Virus record (IMG/VR): IMGVR_UViG_3300014913_000824
Location: 1-29,369 of that record
Length of the DNA stretch: 29,369 nt
Direction: 5' to 3' (one strand)
Origin: a virus
Shown: positions 8,258-17,118 of the stretch, piece after piece
Layout of the letters: each line of letters begins with the position of its first letter
Position numbering within the stretch: position 1 is the stretch's first letter
Translations under genes and position numbers: made by a program
The notes under the pieces: model-generated
Seen by the model: only the letters and a program-made list of their open reading frames with translations
Database searches by the model: none
Told to the model about the DNA's origin: nothing

Positions 8258-9292
8258 ATGACTAAGAAGAAAAACGACGTCTCCCCCGCAAAAGAAACCC
8301 CCGAAAAAGAACCAGAGAGCGCTATCGTCCCTGCAAATGAATTCGGAGGTTCCATGCTGCTGAAGCAGCTAGGTGAGAATAATGATCTCTTTGTACAGCA
8401 GTATGGCGAGAAAATACTGCGTATTGACAAAGAGAACTTTGACGAAGACAAGGTATGGGAAATAATCTGGGCACTCCCGGATGAGATGCAGGACCCACTC
8501 TCAGACATCATGCAGAGAATGAATACCGAACGCAAAGGTATCCTCTCGTCCAACAGCCAACCGGAATTCCTCGAGCTCCGGTTGTTCCAGGGAACAGGTG
8601 CAGACCCTAATCGCCCGGAGACTGCGATCCCCGGACAGTTCTATCTGTCATCTAAAGAGAACGTAGGTACGGTGTTCTCCGGTACGGTCCTCACCATATG
8701 GGAAGGAAGCACCATGTGGGGAGATCGAGACGGAGACAGCGCGATACGGATGCCGCTATGTACCTCGATGGATCGCAAGCGAGGTTCCAAGTTCGGTGAC
8801 TGCGAATCCTGTCCATATCGCCCCTGGAAAGACAACAAGCCGAATGACTGTAACAACGATGTGATGGCTTTCATGCTGTCCAAGGATATGAAGGACATAG
8901 TTCTGGTAAGGTTCCAGCGGACTTCCGAGCCTGCAGGACGCCAGCTCATGAAGCTGGTTAAGCGCAGCAAGAATCCCTGGCAACGTTGGTACAACATTAC
9001 ATCGGAGAAGCGTACCTCTTCGCAGGACAAGAGCAGGCGCTGGTATGTGATGCAGGTACAGGCAGCAGAAGGCGATGAGCAGAGTGTAGACCCGAAGCTC
9101 CACGCATTCTGTGACGCAATGTGCACCTCTGCGGAGCGTGACTTCCTGTACGCAGGGATTGCCAGGATCTACCGGCAAGCTCAGCGTGTAATGGAGGAGG
9201 ATGCAGACGTGCCCTCCGTGGGAGTAGAGCCTGATGACGACGACACAACTAATGACATGACGTCAATGCCCAAAGCATCTGACGATATGTAG
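8258..9292 (+). CDS. Putative ssDNA-binding or recombination-associated protein
   Basis: This is a 344-residue soluble protein. The N-terminus is charged and probably disordered (MTKKKNDVSPAKETPEKEPE). The core contains a cysteine group (MPLC, then GDCESC about 12 residues before NDC), followed by VRFQRTSEPAGRQLMKLVKR and NPWQRWYNITSEKR, rich in basic and aromatic residues. The C-terminal 30 residues are acidic (EPDDDDTTNDM to the end), like the tail of phage ssDNA-binding proteins that recruits replication partners. The assignment rests on this architecture and on its place between ParB and nuclease, primase and polymerase genes; the family itself is not recognised. AAGGAG lies 10 bases before the ATG. 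The gene has its own candidate promoter and terminator, which suggests a separately and strongly expressed transcript. Confidence 0.6.
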   Translation: MTKKKNDVSPAKETPEKEPESAIVPANEFGGSMLLKQLGENNDLFVQQYGEKILRIDKENFDEDKVWEIIWALPDEMQDPLSDIMQRMNTERKGILSSNSQPEFLELRLFQGTGADPNRPETAIPGQFYLSSKENVGTVFSGTVLTIWEGSTMWGDRDGDSAIRMPLCTSMDRKRGSKFGDCESCPYRPWKDNKPNDCNNDVMAFMLSKDMKDIVLVRFQRTSEPAGRQLMKLVKRSKNPWQRWYNITSEKRTSSQDKSRRWYVMQVQAAEGDEQSVDPKLHAFCDAMCTSAERDFLYAGIARIYRQAQRVMEEDADVPSVGVEPDDDDTTNDMTSMPKASDDM

Positions 9293-9298
9293 GCCTTT

Positions 9299-9368
9299 GG
9301 GATAGGAGGGAGAGGGGGAGGAGTTTTGATTATTTTCGCCTCTCTCTCTCCTTCCTGTCCCTTTTTTT
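9299..9368 (+). terminator. Rho-independent terminator
   Basis: A long purine-rich arm (9299-9323) pairs with a pyrimidine-rich arm (about 9339-9361), starting GGGATAGG against CCTGTCCC and tolerating a few G-U pairs and mismatches. The loop is AT-rich (TTTTGATTATTTTCG). Seven T residues follow at 9362-9368. It lies 7 bases after the stop of the gene at 8258 and ends that transcription unit. The next gene's AGGAG follows at once. Confidence 0.85.
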
Positions 9369-9383
9369 ACTGAGGAGACCCCT

Positions 9384-10226
9384 ATGCCTTTCGACATTAC
9401 CCCATCAGAAACAGTATTGAAGTATGCCCCTTGGTCACTAAGTAAGGCGAATACTGCTAAGGATTGTCCTCGCAAGTTCTACTTCAATTACGTCGTAAAG
9501 AAAAAAGGGGTAACCAACGCAGATGCTTTGGTAGGTCAAGCGACCCACTCTGCACTGGAGTTCGCATTGGAAGGGCGTCCCCCATTACGGGCCATTGAGT
9601 TTGCAATGGAAAAGTATCCGCTGACAACTAATGAGCAGGAACGGGTAATGGCGTTTCAGCCTGCAATTGAAAACTTCTTGCGAAGCTTCAAACACTACTG
9701 CACTCAGCATCACGCACAACCTCCGCAGTACGAACAGAAACTTGCAGTAGATATCAACGGAAAAGCCGTCGCTAACTTTTTTGATAATAAAAAAGTATTC
9801 TTGCGCGGCGTACTAGATATTGCAGTACTGTTTAAGCGCAAACCATACGCTTTGGTACTCGACCACAAGACAGGTAAAGACCGAGGACTACACTACTACG
9901 CACAGCAGTTTCTGATTTACCGTATTCTAATGAAAGCTCAGTACCCTAATCTGACCAAGATACTCTCAGGAATCAACTGGGTAAAAGCAGACCGTATTGA
10001 TCTGGGCGACTTTGTAGATACCCCTAACATCGAAGGCCCTATGGCGGCCTTTATTGAGTTCCTGAACGAATCAACCAAGGATCTCGGAGACCTCTCTGAG
10101 TACAGACAGAACCGACTATGCGATTGGTGTGACTACAAATCGCAGTGTCCTATGTTCAACCCGAAGGCAAGTGCCGATGTCATCGAAACAGAAGAAGACG
10201 AAAGGACTGACCTCCCAACAACTTAA
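9384..10226 (+). CDS. PD-(D/E)XK nuclease, Cas4/AddB-like (second copy)
   Basis: This 280-residue nuclease has the same architecture as the one at 3371 but little obvious identity outside motifs. C28 in AKDCPRKFYF and the C-terminal C246-x2-C249-x5-C255 (CDWCDYKSQC) form a Cas4/AddB-type 4Fe-4S site. Catalytic candidates are H55, D145 in LRGVLDIAV, D160-x-K162 in VLDHKTGK, and Q174 in QQFLIYR. GAGGAG is 6 bases before the ATG. The C-terminal acidic tail overlaps the start of the primase gene by 50 bases. It probably processes DNA ends for replication-linked recombination. Confidence 0.87.
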   Translation: MPFDITPSETVLKYAPWSLSKANTAKDCPRKFYFNYVVKKKGVTNADALVGQATHSALEFALEGRPPLRAIEFAMEKYPLTTNEQERVMAFQPAIENFLRSFKHYCTQHHAQPPQYEQKLAVDINGKAVANFFDNKKVFLRGVLDIAVLFKRKPYALVLDHKTGKDRGLHYYAQQFLIYRILMKAQYPNLTKILSGINWVKADRIDLGDFVDTPNIEGPMAAFIEFLNESTKDLGDLSEYRQNRLCDWCDYKSQCPMFNPKASADVIETEEDERTDLPTT

Positions 10227-13200
10227 ACGTATCTGGCAGCAGATAAGCGTTGACGACTGGCTCGAACTTTTTAGAGCGTACCTGCCACAAAATGGCTTTG
10301 CTCTACGTGCCAAAAATACGTTATTGGGTCGATGTCCGAATCCTGACCACGCAGACCAAACTCCTTCCTTCTGGCTATTTACAGGTCCAGACACAGGTGA
10401 TCGCTGTTACGGTACCTGTTTCGGGTGCGGCTTTTACACTAGGGACCCCATTGAACTAGTTTCAATGGCCCAAGGTGTCGGGAATACAGAGGCGCTGCAG
10501 TACCTTCAGGAAAGGTACGCACTCAGCTTCCTTCCCAAGAAGGCCGCAGCCGAGCTAGAAGCTCGACGTATGAATCAGCAGGTAAAGAACGCAATTTATA
10601 CTGCTGCAAAGTTCACTCTTGTGGACGCAATCGCAAATCCTAACGTGCATCCGTATGCAAAAGAAGGGACTGACTGGCTCCTTAACCACCGTAAGATAGA
10701 CAAAGGCTCTCTTGCACAACTGCCTGTAGGGCTTATGCCTCCTCTTTTAGACCTGCAGAAGACTCTGACAATGCAATACAAGCAGAGGCTCAAGAGTTGG
10801 AAAGCGAAAACAAGTGGTCCAAAACCGGAAGACTTAACGGACGCAGTAACCACGTACCTGGAAGCTACGTATAACAGTAGCAAGTACAATGGGTCGATTA
10901 TGTTCCCGCTACATACGAGCCCTCGTGACATAGGAAGGATAAAGCTCCGAGTCCCTACTACGGGAGAAAAAGAGATAGTCTTTCCAGCGGATGAGTACGA
11001 AGAGTACTTAGGGCTGTTCGGACTCGGCTGGGACCAGTACAGCGCTTTCTTTAAGAATGGGAAGCTGCCTGCTATCTATCTCGTAGAAGGTGAAATGGAC
11101 GCCCTGACAGTGATGGACCGCTTCTTACGTGCTGGAAAGATACAGTTCCCTATCGTATCCGCAGGAGGCTCCAGTAGCGTTTCGTACTTCGAGCCTATCC
11201 TACATGGCGCAGGCGTAGAGTCTGTCTACTTCGTAGGAGATAGTCCTATTGCAGGTAACGGTGACACAGTAATCCAAGGTTGGTTAGGGGGTATGAAGAA
11301 GCTCCCTACCCGCATCTTTGTAGGGTGGGATGCGCTGCAGCCAGCCACAGACATAGATGAAGCTGTACACGACCCTAAGATAGGCATGCCCAAAGTAGAA
11401 GAGGTGCTGTGGAAGAAGTCCGCACAGAACTTTGTGATGCCATGGAGCTGGGCCTTTGACAGGGCGCGGCAAGAGCTTGACGCAATGGACGCGGAAGACC
11501 ATCGCGCACACATCGAGAAAGCCTCAGAGCATGGTAGGTACTTAAAGCATAGACTCGATGAAGCGGCATACGTGAACGCCATCGCAAAAGCTTATGAGCA
11601 TATCCCTGAGCGTATTCTGAAGCTGGAGATAACTACCCGAGAAAATAACGCTCTAGGTTTTATCTATCGAATCAGAGAAGCTCTTGCTGACTTGTTTCAT
11701 GTTGTCGGCACTGAGGTAAAGAAAGGAGGTAGAGCTCTTGTTCTGTATCACAAAGAGAAACACCACTTTGTACGCATACTCCTAGATAGTGATACAGCTA
11801 TCGCAGGAGAGTTCGCACCTCTCGGGGGAATGTTATTGGAGTTCATCCAGAATAACGTAGGCTTCCCTTCTTTCCTGGAGCACCCGAACGACGCGGAAGG
11901 TGGCGCGCTACGCAATACTACCCTGGCTCTTCGTCTCTTTATGAAAGAGGCGATCAGTAGTCTGGCGCAAGGTGCTGTAGATATCGGGTATGCCGACAGG
12001 CGTACAGATGGTTTCCACTGGATAAGTGTGCAAGGAAATGCCCCACTTCAATACCTGGTAGTGAACAATGAGACCTTTCGTTTTGAGGGAGGCTCAGAGA
12101 CTTCTCCGTCTACCCCTGTAAAACTTCCTGCACCTGTAGATAACGACATCATCTTCGGACACTTGGAAGCTCTGAGTGCTAAGAAGAATTGGCTACCCGA
12201 AACTCCCACCGCGGAATCTCTCGTAGGAGCATCAAAAGAGGACCTGCTGGAGCTCTACAATAACTTGGTTGAATTTTACAGGTGTGGATTCCAATTCCAC
12301 GACCACGACAATACCTGTAGGTTATTAGCTGCTTCAGTGATGATGATGCCCGTAATGGATGCAATGTCCCGACCCCCTCTCTTTACAATCTTAGGTGCGA
12401 CAAGTTCAGGTAAATCCTCCCTCGTTGCCACCCTCGCTCATTCCCCTGAGAAAGAAGAAATCCAGATGCTGTACCACTCGGTAGCGTATTCTGGGAAGTA
12501 CACTGAAGCAGGTGTAACTCAGGCAGCGTTTGGTGACAGTAGACTTCGTGTCTTGGATGAATTCGAGTTAGACAGAGGTAACCATGTAGAAATACAAAAG
12601 CTGTATGACTTTTACAGGGCTTTTGTTAATGGTGAGGCTGAACGTCTGACTGGTTCTCCGGGAGGACGGCCCAATCAGGTGCACGTACGCCACGCAATTA
12701 TTCTCTCTTCAATCTCTACATCGGAAAGGCCTCAAGATAGAAATCGGTGGCTCGCAATTAATACTGTTTCTGTACCGCAACGGGATCCTTCTGAGATTTC
12801 TATCCTGAAAAAATTCAGTGCCGAGAAAATACGTAAGATGCGAAAGGTTCTCAACATGGGCGTATTTGCCCACGCACACGAGCTAAAGAAGGCGAGAGAG
12901 AGTATCAAGTATGAGTTCAACACTGCGCTTCGAATGGCGCTTCCTGTTCCTGTAGAAGCTAGATTCGCTGAGAACTTATTTGCGGCAGCAGCTATGTTGA
13001 AATTCCTGGGGATAGATTGGAAAGCTTTTATTGCGTCCTACGTGGACGGCAATGAACATACCTTCACAGACATAGAGGCTGTATCTGAATCCGACAGCAA
13101 ACTGAACCTGCTATTACGCGGTACTGGTATTTACGACCACGAGATGCGCCAGAAAACAAACGTGAGTATGCTGCTATTACAGAGTGACAAGCGTGAAGCT

Positions 13201-13599
13201 ATTAACAATTCAGCCTGCGGAGCATACTACGACGCACCTAAGAAACTACTGTTGTTCCTTCTCGATCAGGCGATCCCTCAGTTGATTCGCCCAGAGACTA
13301 TCAAGGAACAGAAAATCACACCTATGCGAATGCGGGAGATTCTCAAGCGCCACAAGAATGCGTTGTCTCCTGATGAAATACTACAGTCCGGTGTAATCAA
13401 TCGCGCTCAATCTTGTTTGGGAGCCGGGATCCAATTGGCAGACGTAAGCGTCTTCCAGGCGGACAGATGGTTGCAACCTTCAATCCACATAGCCCCTTCT
13501 CTTCCCAAGGAGGAGGAAGAAAAAGAAGCTCCACCTGTGGAACAGGAAGAGGAGGAGGAAGTAACAGATGACGACCTCACAAACAATTTCAAATGGTGA
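10177..13599 (+). CDS. Primase with C-terminal AAA+/helicase-like ATPase
   Basis: This 1140-residue replication protein has three recognisable parts. An N-terminal zinc finger of CHC2 type is at about residues 50-95 (CPNPDH, then CYGTCFGCGF). A TOPRIM catalytic core includes LVEGEMDALT (E304) and YFVGDSP (D355). A C-terminal P-loop ATPase has Walker A GATSSGKSS (740-748), Walker B RVLDEFELD and a sensor-like IILSSIST. It would make RNA primers and may unwind or load at forks. A region of about 350 residues between TOPRIM and ATPase is unassigned. The C-terminal tail is Glu-rich. The frame is open from 10129, but the ATG at 10177, with AAGG 9 bases upstream, reduces overlap with the nuclease and is preferred. 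It overlaps the polymerase gene by 32 bases. Confidence 0.88.
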   Translation: MSSKQKKTKGLTSQQLKRIWQQISVDDWLELFRAYLPQNGFALRAKNTLLGRCPNPDHADQTPSFWLFTGPDTGDRCYGTCFGCGFYTRDPIELVSMAQGVGNTEALQYLQERYALSFLPKKAAAELEARRMNQQVKNAIYTAAKFTLVDAIANPNVHPYAKEGTDWLLNHRKIDKGSLAQLPVGLMPPLLDLQKTLTMQYKQRLKSWKAKTSGPKPEDLTDAVTTYLEATYNSSKYNGSIMFPLHTSPRDIGRIKLRVPTTGEKEIVFPADEYEEYLGLFGLGWDQYSAFFKNGKLPAIYLVEGEMDALTVMDRFLRAGKIQFPIVSAGGSSSVSYFEPILHGAGVESVYFVGDSPIAGNGDTVIQGWLGGMKKLPTRIFVGWDALQPATDIDEAVHDPKIGMPKVEEVLWKKSAQNFVMPWSWAFDRARQELDAMDAEDHRAHIEKASEHGRYLKHRLDEAAYVNAIAKAYEHIPERILKLEITTRENNALGFIYRIREALADLFHVVGTEVKKGGRALVLYHKEKHHFVRILLDSDTAIAGEFAPLGGMLLEFIQNNVGFPSFLEHPNDAEGGALRNTTLALRLFMKEAISSLAQGAVDIGYADRRTDGFHWISVQGNAPLQYLVVNNETFRFEGGSETSPSTPVKLPAPVDNDIIFGHLEALSAKKNWLPETPTAESLVGASKEDLLELYNNLVEFYRCGFQFHDHDNTCRLLAASVMMMPVMDAMSRPPLFTILGATSSGKSSLVATLAHSPEKEEIQMLYHSVAYSGKYTEAGVTQAAFGDSRLRVLDEFELDRGNHVEIQKLYDFYRAFVNGEAERLTGSPGGRPNQVHVRHAIILSSISTSERPQDRNRWLAINTVSVPQRDPSEISILKKFSAEKIRKMRKVLNMGVFAHAHELKKARESIKYEFNTALRMALPVPVEARFAENLFAAAAMLKFLGIDWKAFIASYVDGNEHTFTDIEAVSESDSKLNLLLRGTGIYDHEMRQKTNVSMLLLQSDKREAINNSACGAYYDAPKKLLLFLLDQAIPQLIRPETIKEQKITPMRMREILKRHKNALSPDEILQSGVINRAQSCLGAGIQLADVSVFQADRWLQPSIHIAPSLPKEEEEKEAPPVEQEEEEEVTDDDLTNNFKW

Positions 13600-16500
13600 G
13601 CCGGACATTGAATGTGGGCTTTGCGCTGAAGACGCATGGAACGGCTCGCGCTGTGCGAGTTGCCCTCTAAGTAGAAAGCGACACTATACCCGAGGAATTG
13701 GTGCCGACCTACACTCCGCAGACTTCTTTGTCGTAGCAGAATCTCCGCACATCCTGGGACCATCCGGAAGCATGGATAACCATTCCGGATGGAACCTGGA
13801 TACGGAGAAGCTGGTACTTAATCTAGTGTCCGACTACAAAAAGAGAATGCGCGGAGATCACGCTGAACTCGAAGGGAGATACACTTACGCCGTAAGGTGC
13901 ATAGAAGATAAGCCCAAGAAGAAAATAATCGACTGCTGTTCTACACTCTTCCATACTGAGCTTACGGAATACGCCGTAGAGCACCGGCCTATTATGGTCT
14001 TTGCTTTAGGCCCGGCAGTGCTCAAATCGTTGGGAGTTAAGTACGGTAAATACAATGACATCCAGGGAAAGTTTCTTGAGGTTACAATACAAGGACGCAG
14101 AGTACTCGTATACCCCTCACTCTCTAAGCGGCAACTGGCCTCAAAAGCAGGGTACGTTGACGTGACAAAGAGGCACCTCGGTAATTTTCTGGATGGTGCT
14201 GTAGGCAACAAGAACGGGCATACGGTGGCTACTGAGGTAAGCATGCCGCAGCTCACTGAAGAGTATGAGTTTCCTCGGACCCCTGCTGAAGTAGAAGACC
14301 TCGCGCTACACATCATTAACTATGCACGTCCAGGAGAAGACCCTGCAGGGGCGATGCTGTCTATCGATACGGAAACGAATACGCTTTTTCCCCATAGGCC
14401 TAAGCTGAAAATGCTTAGTGTAGTGGCCGCATGGGATAAAGGTAAAGCGTGCTCTATTCCATTCGAACACCCTGATACACCTTGGGACCCTGGGGAAGTA
14501 CGCCAATCAATCTGGAAGATACTAACTTGCAATAAGCCTAAAGTAGGACACAACTTCAAATTCGACATCAAAGTACTTGAGCGAAAAGGGTTCAAGGTTA
14601 GACAGGCACGTTGGGACACCATGCTGGGAGAACATCTCCTGGAAGAAGACAAGAAGGGATACTACAGTCTGAAGCATCTTACCAAGCTGATGCTCCCACG
14701 GTACGCAGGGTACGAGGATCAGCTGCACGACATTCTGACCCTTCTGGAAGCTCCTACACAAGTACTGCAATTGAAACAAGAAGAAGAGAACGTGCCTCCT
14801 GTTGTTCCTAAGTCCAAATTGAAAGGAGCCGCAAAGAAACTGGCGCAAGACATAGGGTATCTGCACATCCCCCTGAAGGAACTGAACGAGTACGGCGCAA
14901 TAGATGCAGACGTGACACGTCAGTTAGCGGGAATGCAGCGTAAGCGCATGCTTATTGAGCAGAAACACATAGTAAAAAGGCGTAATGAATATCTGCGAAT
15001 GCCGAACGCCTACTTCCGAGCTATTGGCCAGCCGGGCACAACTGAAAGCGCTCCTCTAGAACACCTGATGCAGCACCACTGTATTCCAGCGACCAAGACA
15101 TTGGCGCAAATGGAGTCAATTGGTATGCGTGTGAATCGGGAGTACGTAGATGATTTGCTTATAGATATGGATCAATCCTTACGGGAGTCCCGACAGGAAC
15201 TCAACCAGATGATTCCTCCTGGGATCACTTTCAACGGGGAGCCTTTCAATCCTGGGAGTGCTCCAAATATCCGTAAGGTACTTTTCGGTACAGGCTACCT
15301 TCACCCCAAAACTAAGGAGACTATTTGTTATAAGGGAATCATAGACCCTCCTACGACTGCCACAGGCCTGGTATCTACTAACCAGGCATTCTTGCGTAGC
15401 ATCCTTGTGCAGCACGAGTGTCCTTTTGCAGCTGCTATTCTCTCCTTCCGCGCTACGAGTAAAGCGCGCAATACTTTCGTGGCTAACATCCACGCCCTAA
15501 GTGCAGAAGACGGACGTATGCACACCTCTTTCCATATCGCAGGCGCTTCGACGGGACGTTTGTGTGTTTCAGGGGACACTCTTCTGGAAACTACCTCAGG
15601 AACGTTTAGAATCTCAAAACTCGACTTAGTTAGCTTTCCAAATGCACAGATACTGACACACAAGAATCGTCTGCGGAGAATACTGAATGTATTCTACAAG
15701 GGAAAAGAGCAGATGTACCGCGTTGTACTTGAGAGTGGAGAACAAATTGACGTCACGAAAGGACATCGGTTCTTTACTCCCTCAGGAGTACAGCATCTTT
15801 CTGATCTCACTATCGGAGCACAGGTTACATCCATAAAAAGTGGTCGAAAAAATCCGTTCTGCTCTAGCCCAATCGTAGACATCAGCCCCATAGGTGTAAA
15901 AGAGGTTTGGGACATCGAGGTAGAAGAAGACCACTCTTTTGTCGCCCAGGGGTATGTCAACCATAACTCATCGTCCGACGAGAACATGCAAAATGTTCCG
16001 CACAGGATACGGAATCACAACCTCAAACAAATATTTATCCCTACGCACCCAGACAAGGAGGTAATAGGAAACGCAGACGCTAAGGCTGCAGAGGTACGGG
16101 TATACGCCGCTTACAGCGGAGATGCCAACCTGATCAAAGCCCTCAACGATGGAATGGATCCACATAGCTTCTTTGCCTCAATGGTCTACAGCCCTGACGT
16201 AATTCTAAAAGGGATACCTTCTGATCTGAAACATGAAACACTTGCGACTGTAGGCATTGATGATATTCATAGCTGGAGCTACGCGGACTTCCAGAACAGA
16301 GACAATTTCTCAGGCACAGATACGGCCTACGGCTCACGCCTAAATTCTCTGCGAAAAACTATCAAGCGTGTGGTCTTCGGCATTCTATATGGAGCTTCAC
16401 GTAGGAAGATCTCACAGATCGTAGGCATTCCTCCTGCACAGGCAGAGGTTATTATCCGCGCATTGTTCAGTATGTTCCCGACAATAGAGAAGTACATCAG

Positions 16501-16990
16501 GCGGACAGAAGAGCAGGTCAAGCTTCTCGGAATGGTAGAGACCTTCTTCGGTCGCAGACGACGCTTTGACCTGAAAAGACTTACGTACTCCATGCGCAGC
16601 AAAGCTAACCGCCAAGCAGTCAACTTCAAAATCCAAAGCACTTCATCTGACATGGTACTCAATGTGATGTGTAAGATGGAAGAGCCTCTCAGACGGGACT
16701 TCAGAGGCAGGATGCTAATCACAGTGCATGACTCTGTCGTGTTCGAGCTTCCTAAGGAATACGTATCTCAGATGCCTGACTTCGTACAGGATTACGGGGT
16801 AAAGCAGGTAGCGGAACGTTTCCCTTGGATGCCCGTACCGTTTGAGTGGGATGTAGAAGTAGGTCCAAGCTACGGAGAACTTACTTCCGTAGAGAACTAT
16901 CTGAACGATAATCCAGAGTATATCCAGGGAGATGCCGACGAGCACCTGGAGCAGGATATCCGAAGTGAGTTTATAGATATAGGTAATTGA
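13568..16990 (+). CDS. polA: Family A DNA polymerase with N-terminal UDG-like domain and intein
   Basis: This is the phage replicative polymerase, 1140 residues before splicing and 1005 after. Residues 15-205 resemble family 4 uracil-DNA glycosylase: C16/C19/C29/C32, VRC111, CC123-124, and the FALGPAVLKSLG helix. The HPS motif expected near 182 reads YPS, so glycosylase activity is doubtful. A DnaQ-like 3'-5' exonuclease follows: D267-x-E269, VGHNFKFDIKVL and YGAIDADVT. The polymerase domain has motif A around D837 (NADAKAAEVRVYAAYSGD), motif B TIKRVVFGILYGAS, and motif C VHDSV (H1054, D1055). The intein separates GRL from SSSDENMQNVP just before motif A. SPO1-like phages are known to carry UDG-like domains on their polymerases. 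GGAGG lies 9 bases before the ATG, and the gene is coupled to the primase gene. Confidence 0.93.
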   Translation: MTTSQTISNGEPDIECGLCAEDAWNGSRCASCPLSRKRHYTRGIGADLHSADFFVVAESPHILGPSGSMDNHSGWNLDTEKLVLNLVSDYKKRMRGDHAELEGRYTYAVRCIEDKPKKKIIDCCSTLFHTELTEYAVEHRPIMVFALGPAVLKSLGVKYGKYNDIQGKFLEVTIQGRRVLVYPSLSKRQLASKAGYVDVTKRHLGNFLDGAVGNKNGHTVATEVSMPQLTEEYEFPRTPAEVEDLALHIINYARPGEDPAGAMLSIDTETNTLFPHRPKLKMLSVVAAWDKGKACSIPFEHPDTPWDPGEVRQSIWKILTCNKPKVGHNFKFDIKVLERKGFKVRQARWDTMLGEHLLEEDKKGYYSLKHLTKLMLPRYAGYEDQLHDILTLLEAPTQVLQLKQEEENVPPVVPKSKLKGAAKKLAQDIGYLHIPLKELNEYGAIDADVTRQLAGMQRKRMLIEQKHIVKRRNEYLRMPNAYFRAIGQPGTTESAPLEHLMQHHCIPATKTLAQMESIGMRVNREYVDDLLIDMDQSLRESRQELNQMIPPGITFNGEPFNPGSAPNIRKVLFGTGYLHPKTKETICYKGIIDPPTTATGLVSTNQAFLRSILVQHECPFAAAILSFRATSKARNTFVANIHALSAEDGRMHTSFHIAGASTGRLCVSGDTLLETTSGTFRISKLDLVSFPNAQILTHKNRLRRILNVFYKGKEQMYRVVLESGEQIDVTKGHRFFTPSGVQHLSDLTIGAQVTSIKSGRKNPFCSSPIVDISPIGVKEVWDIEVEEDHSFVAQGYVNHNSSSDENMQNVPHRIRNHNLKQIFIPTHPDKEVIGNADAKAAEVRVYAAYSGDANLIKALNDGMDPHSFFASMVYSPDVILKGIPSDLKHETLATVGIDDIHSWSYADFQNRDNFSGTDTAYGSRLNSLRKTIKRVVFGILYGASRRKISQIVGIPPAQAEVIIRALFSMFPTIEKYIRRTEEQVKLLGMVETFFGRRRRFDLKRLTYSMRSKANRQAVNFKIQSTSSDMVLNVMCKMEEPLRRDFRGRMLITVHDSVVFELPKEYVSQMPDFVQDYGVKQVAERFPWMPVPFEWDVEVGPSYGELTSVENYLNDNPEYIQGDADEHLEQDIRSEFIDIGN
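15563..15967 (+). other. Mini-intein (Hint domain only) in the DNA polymerase
   Basis: The insert runs from C666 to N800 of the precursor (135 residues). Block A is CVSGDTLLET. Block B is VTKGHRFFT, with the T730-x2-H733 pair. Block F is VWDIEVEEDHSFVAQGYVNH, followed by the terminal N800. The next extein residue is S801. All residues needed for standard Cys-initiated, Asn-terminated splicing are present. About 60 residues separate blocks B and F with no LAGLIDADG or HNH motif, so no homing endonuclease is encoded. Removing it restores the family A signature GRLSSSDENMQNVP, which supports both boundaries. Insertion beside the nucleotide-binding core is typical of inteins, which favour invariant sites. 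Confidence 0.93.
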
Positions 16991-17035
16991 GTTTTCGTGG
17001 CCCTCAAACACATTAATTGGAGCCAACCTCTCGGC

Positions 17036-17052
17036 TGAGATGTAACATCTCA
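17036..17052. repeat. Perfect inverted repeat, TGAGATGT-A-ACATCTCA
   Basis: Two 8-base arms flank a single central A in the gap between the convergent polymerase and terminase genes. No T-tract follows, so it is not a classical terminator by itself. It could be an operator or part of a compound termination region with the second repeat at 17082. Confidence 0.5.
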
Positions 17053-17081
17053 AAGAAGCGTCCTGTGTTCAAAGCAATTCC

Positions 17082-17107
17082 GGATTAATTCCACCGCGAA
17101 TTAATCC
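17082..17107. terminator. Possible bidirectional terminator, perfect 10-bp stem
   Basis: GGATTAATTC and GAATTAATCC form a perfect 10-bp stem around the loop CACCGC, between the convergent stops of polymerase (16990) and terminase (17119). The stem is AT-rich and only short T-containing stretches follow on either side, so termination may be weak. A protein-binding palindrome is an alternative. Confidence 0.4.
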
Positions 17108-17118
17108 TAGTTTAGCAA

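Noticed and set aside
9299-9368. G-quadruplex or triplex-forming purine tract as an independent element
   Set aside because: The purine arm, pyrimidine arm and T7 run are fully explained by a rho-independent terminator.
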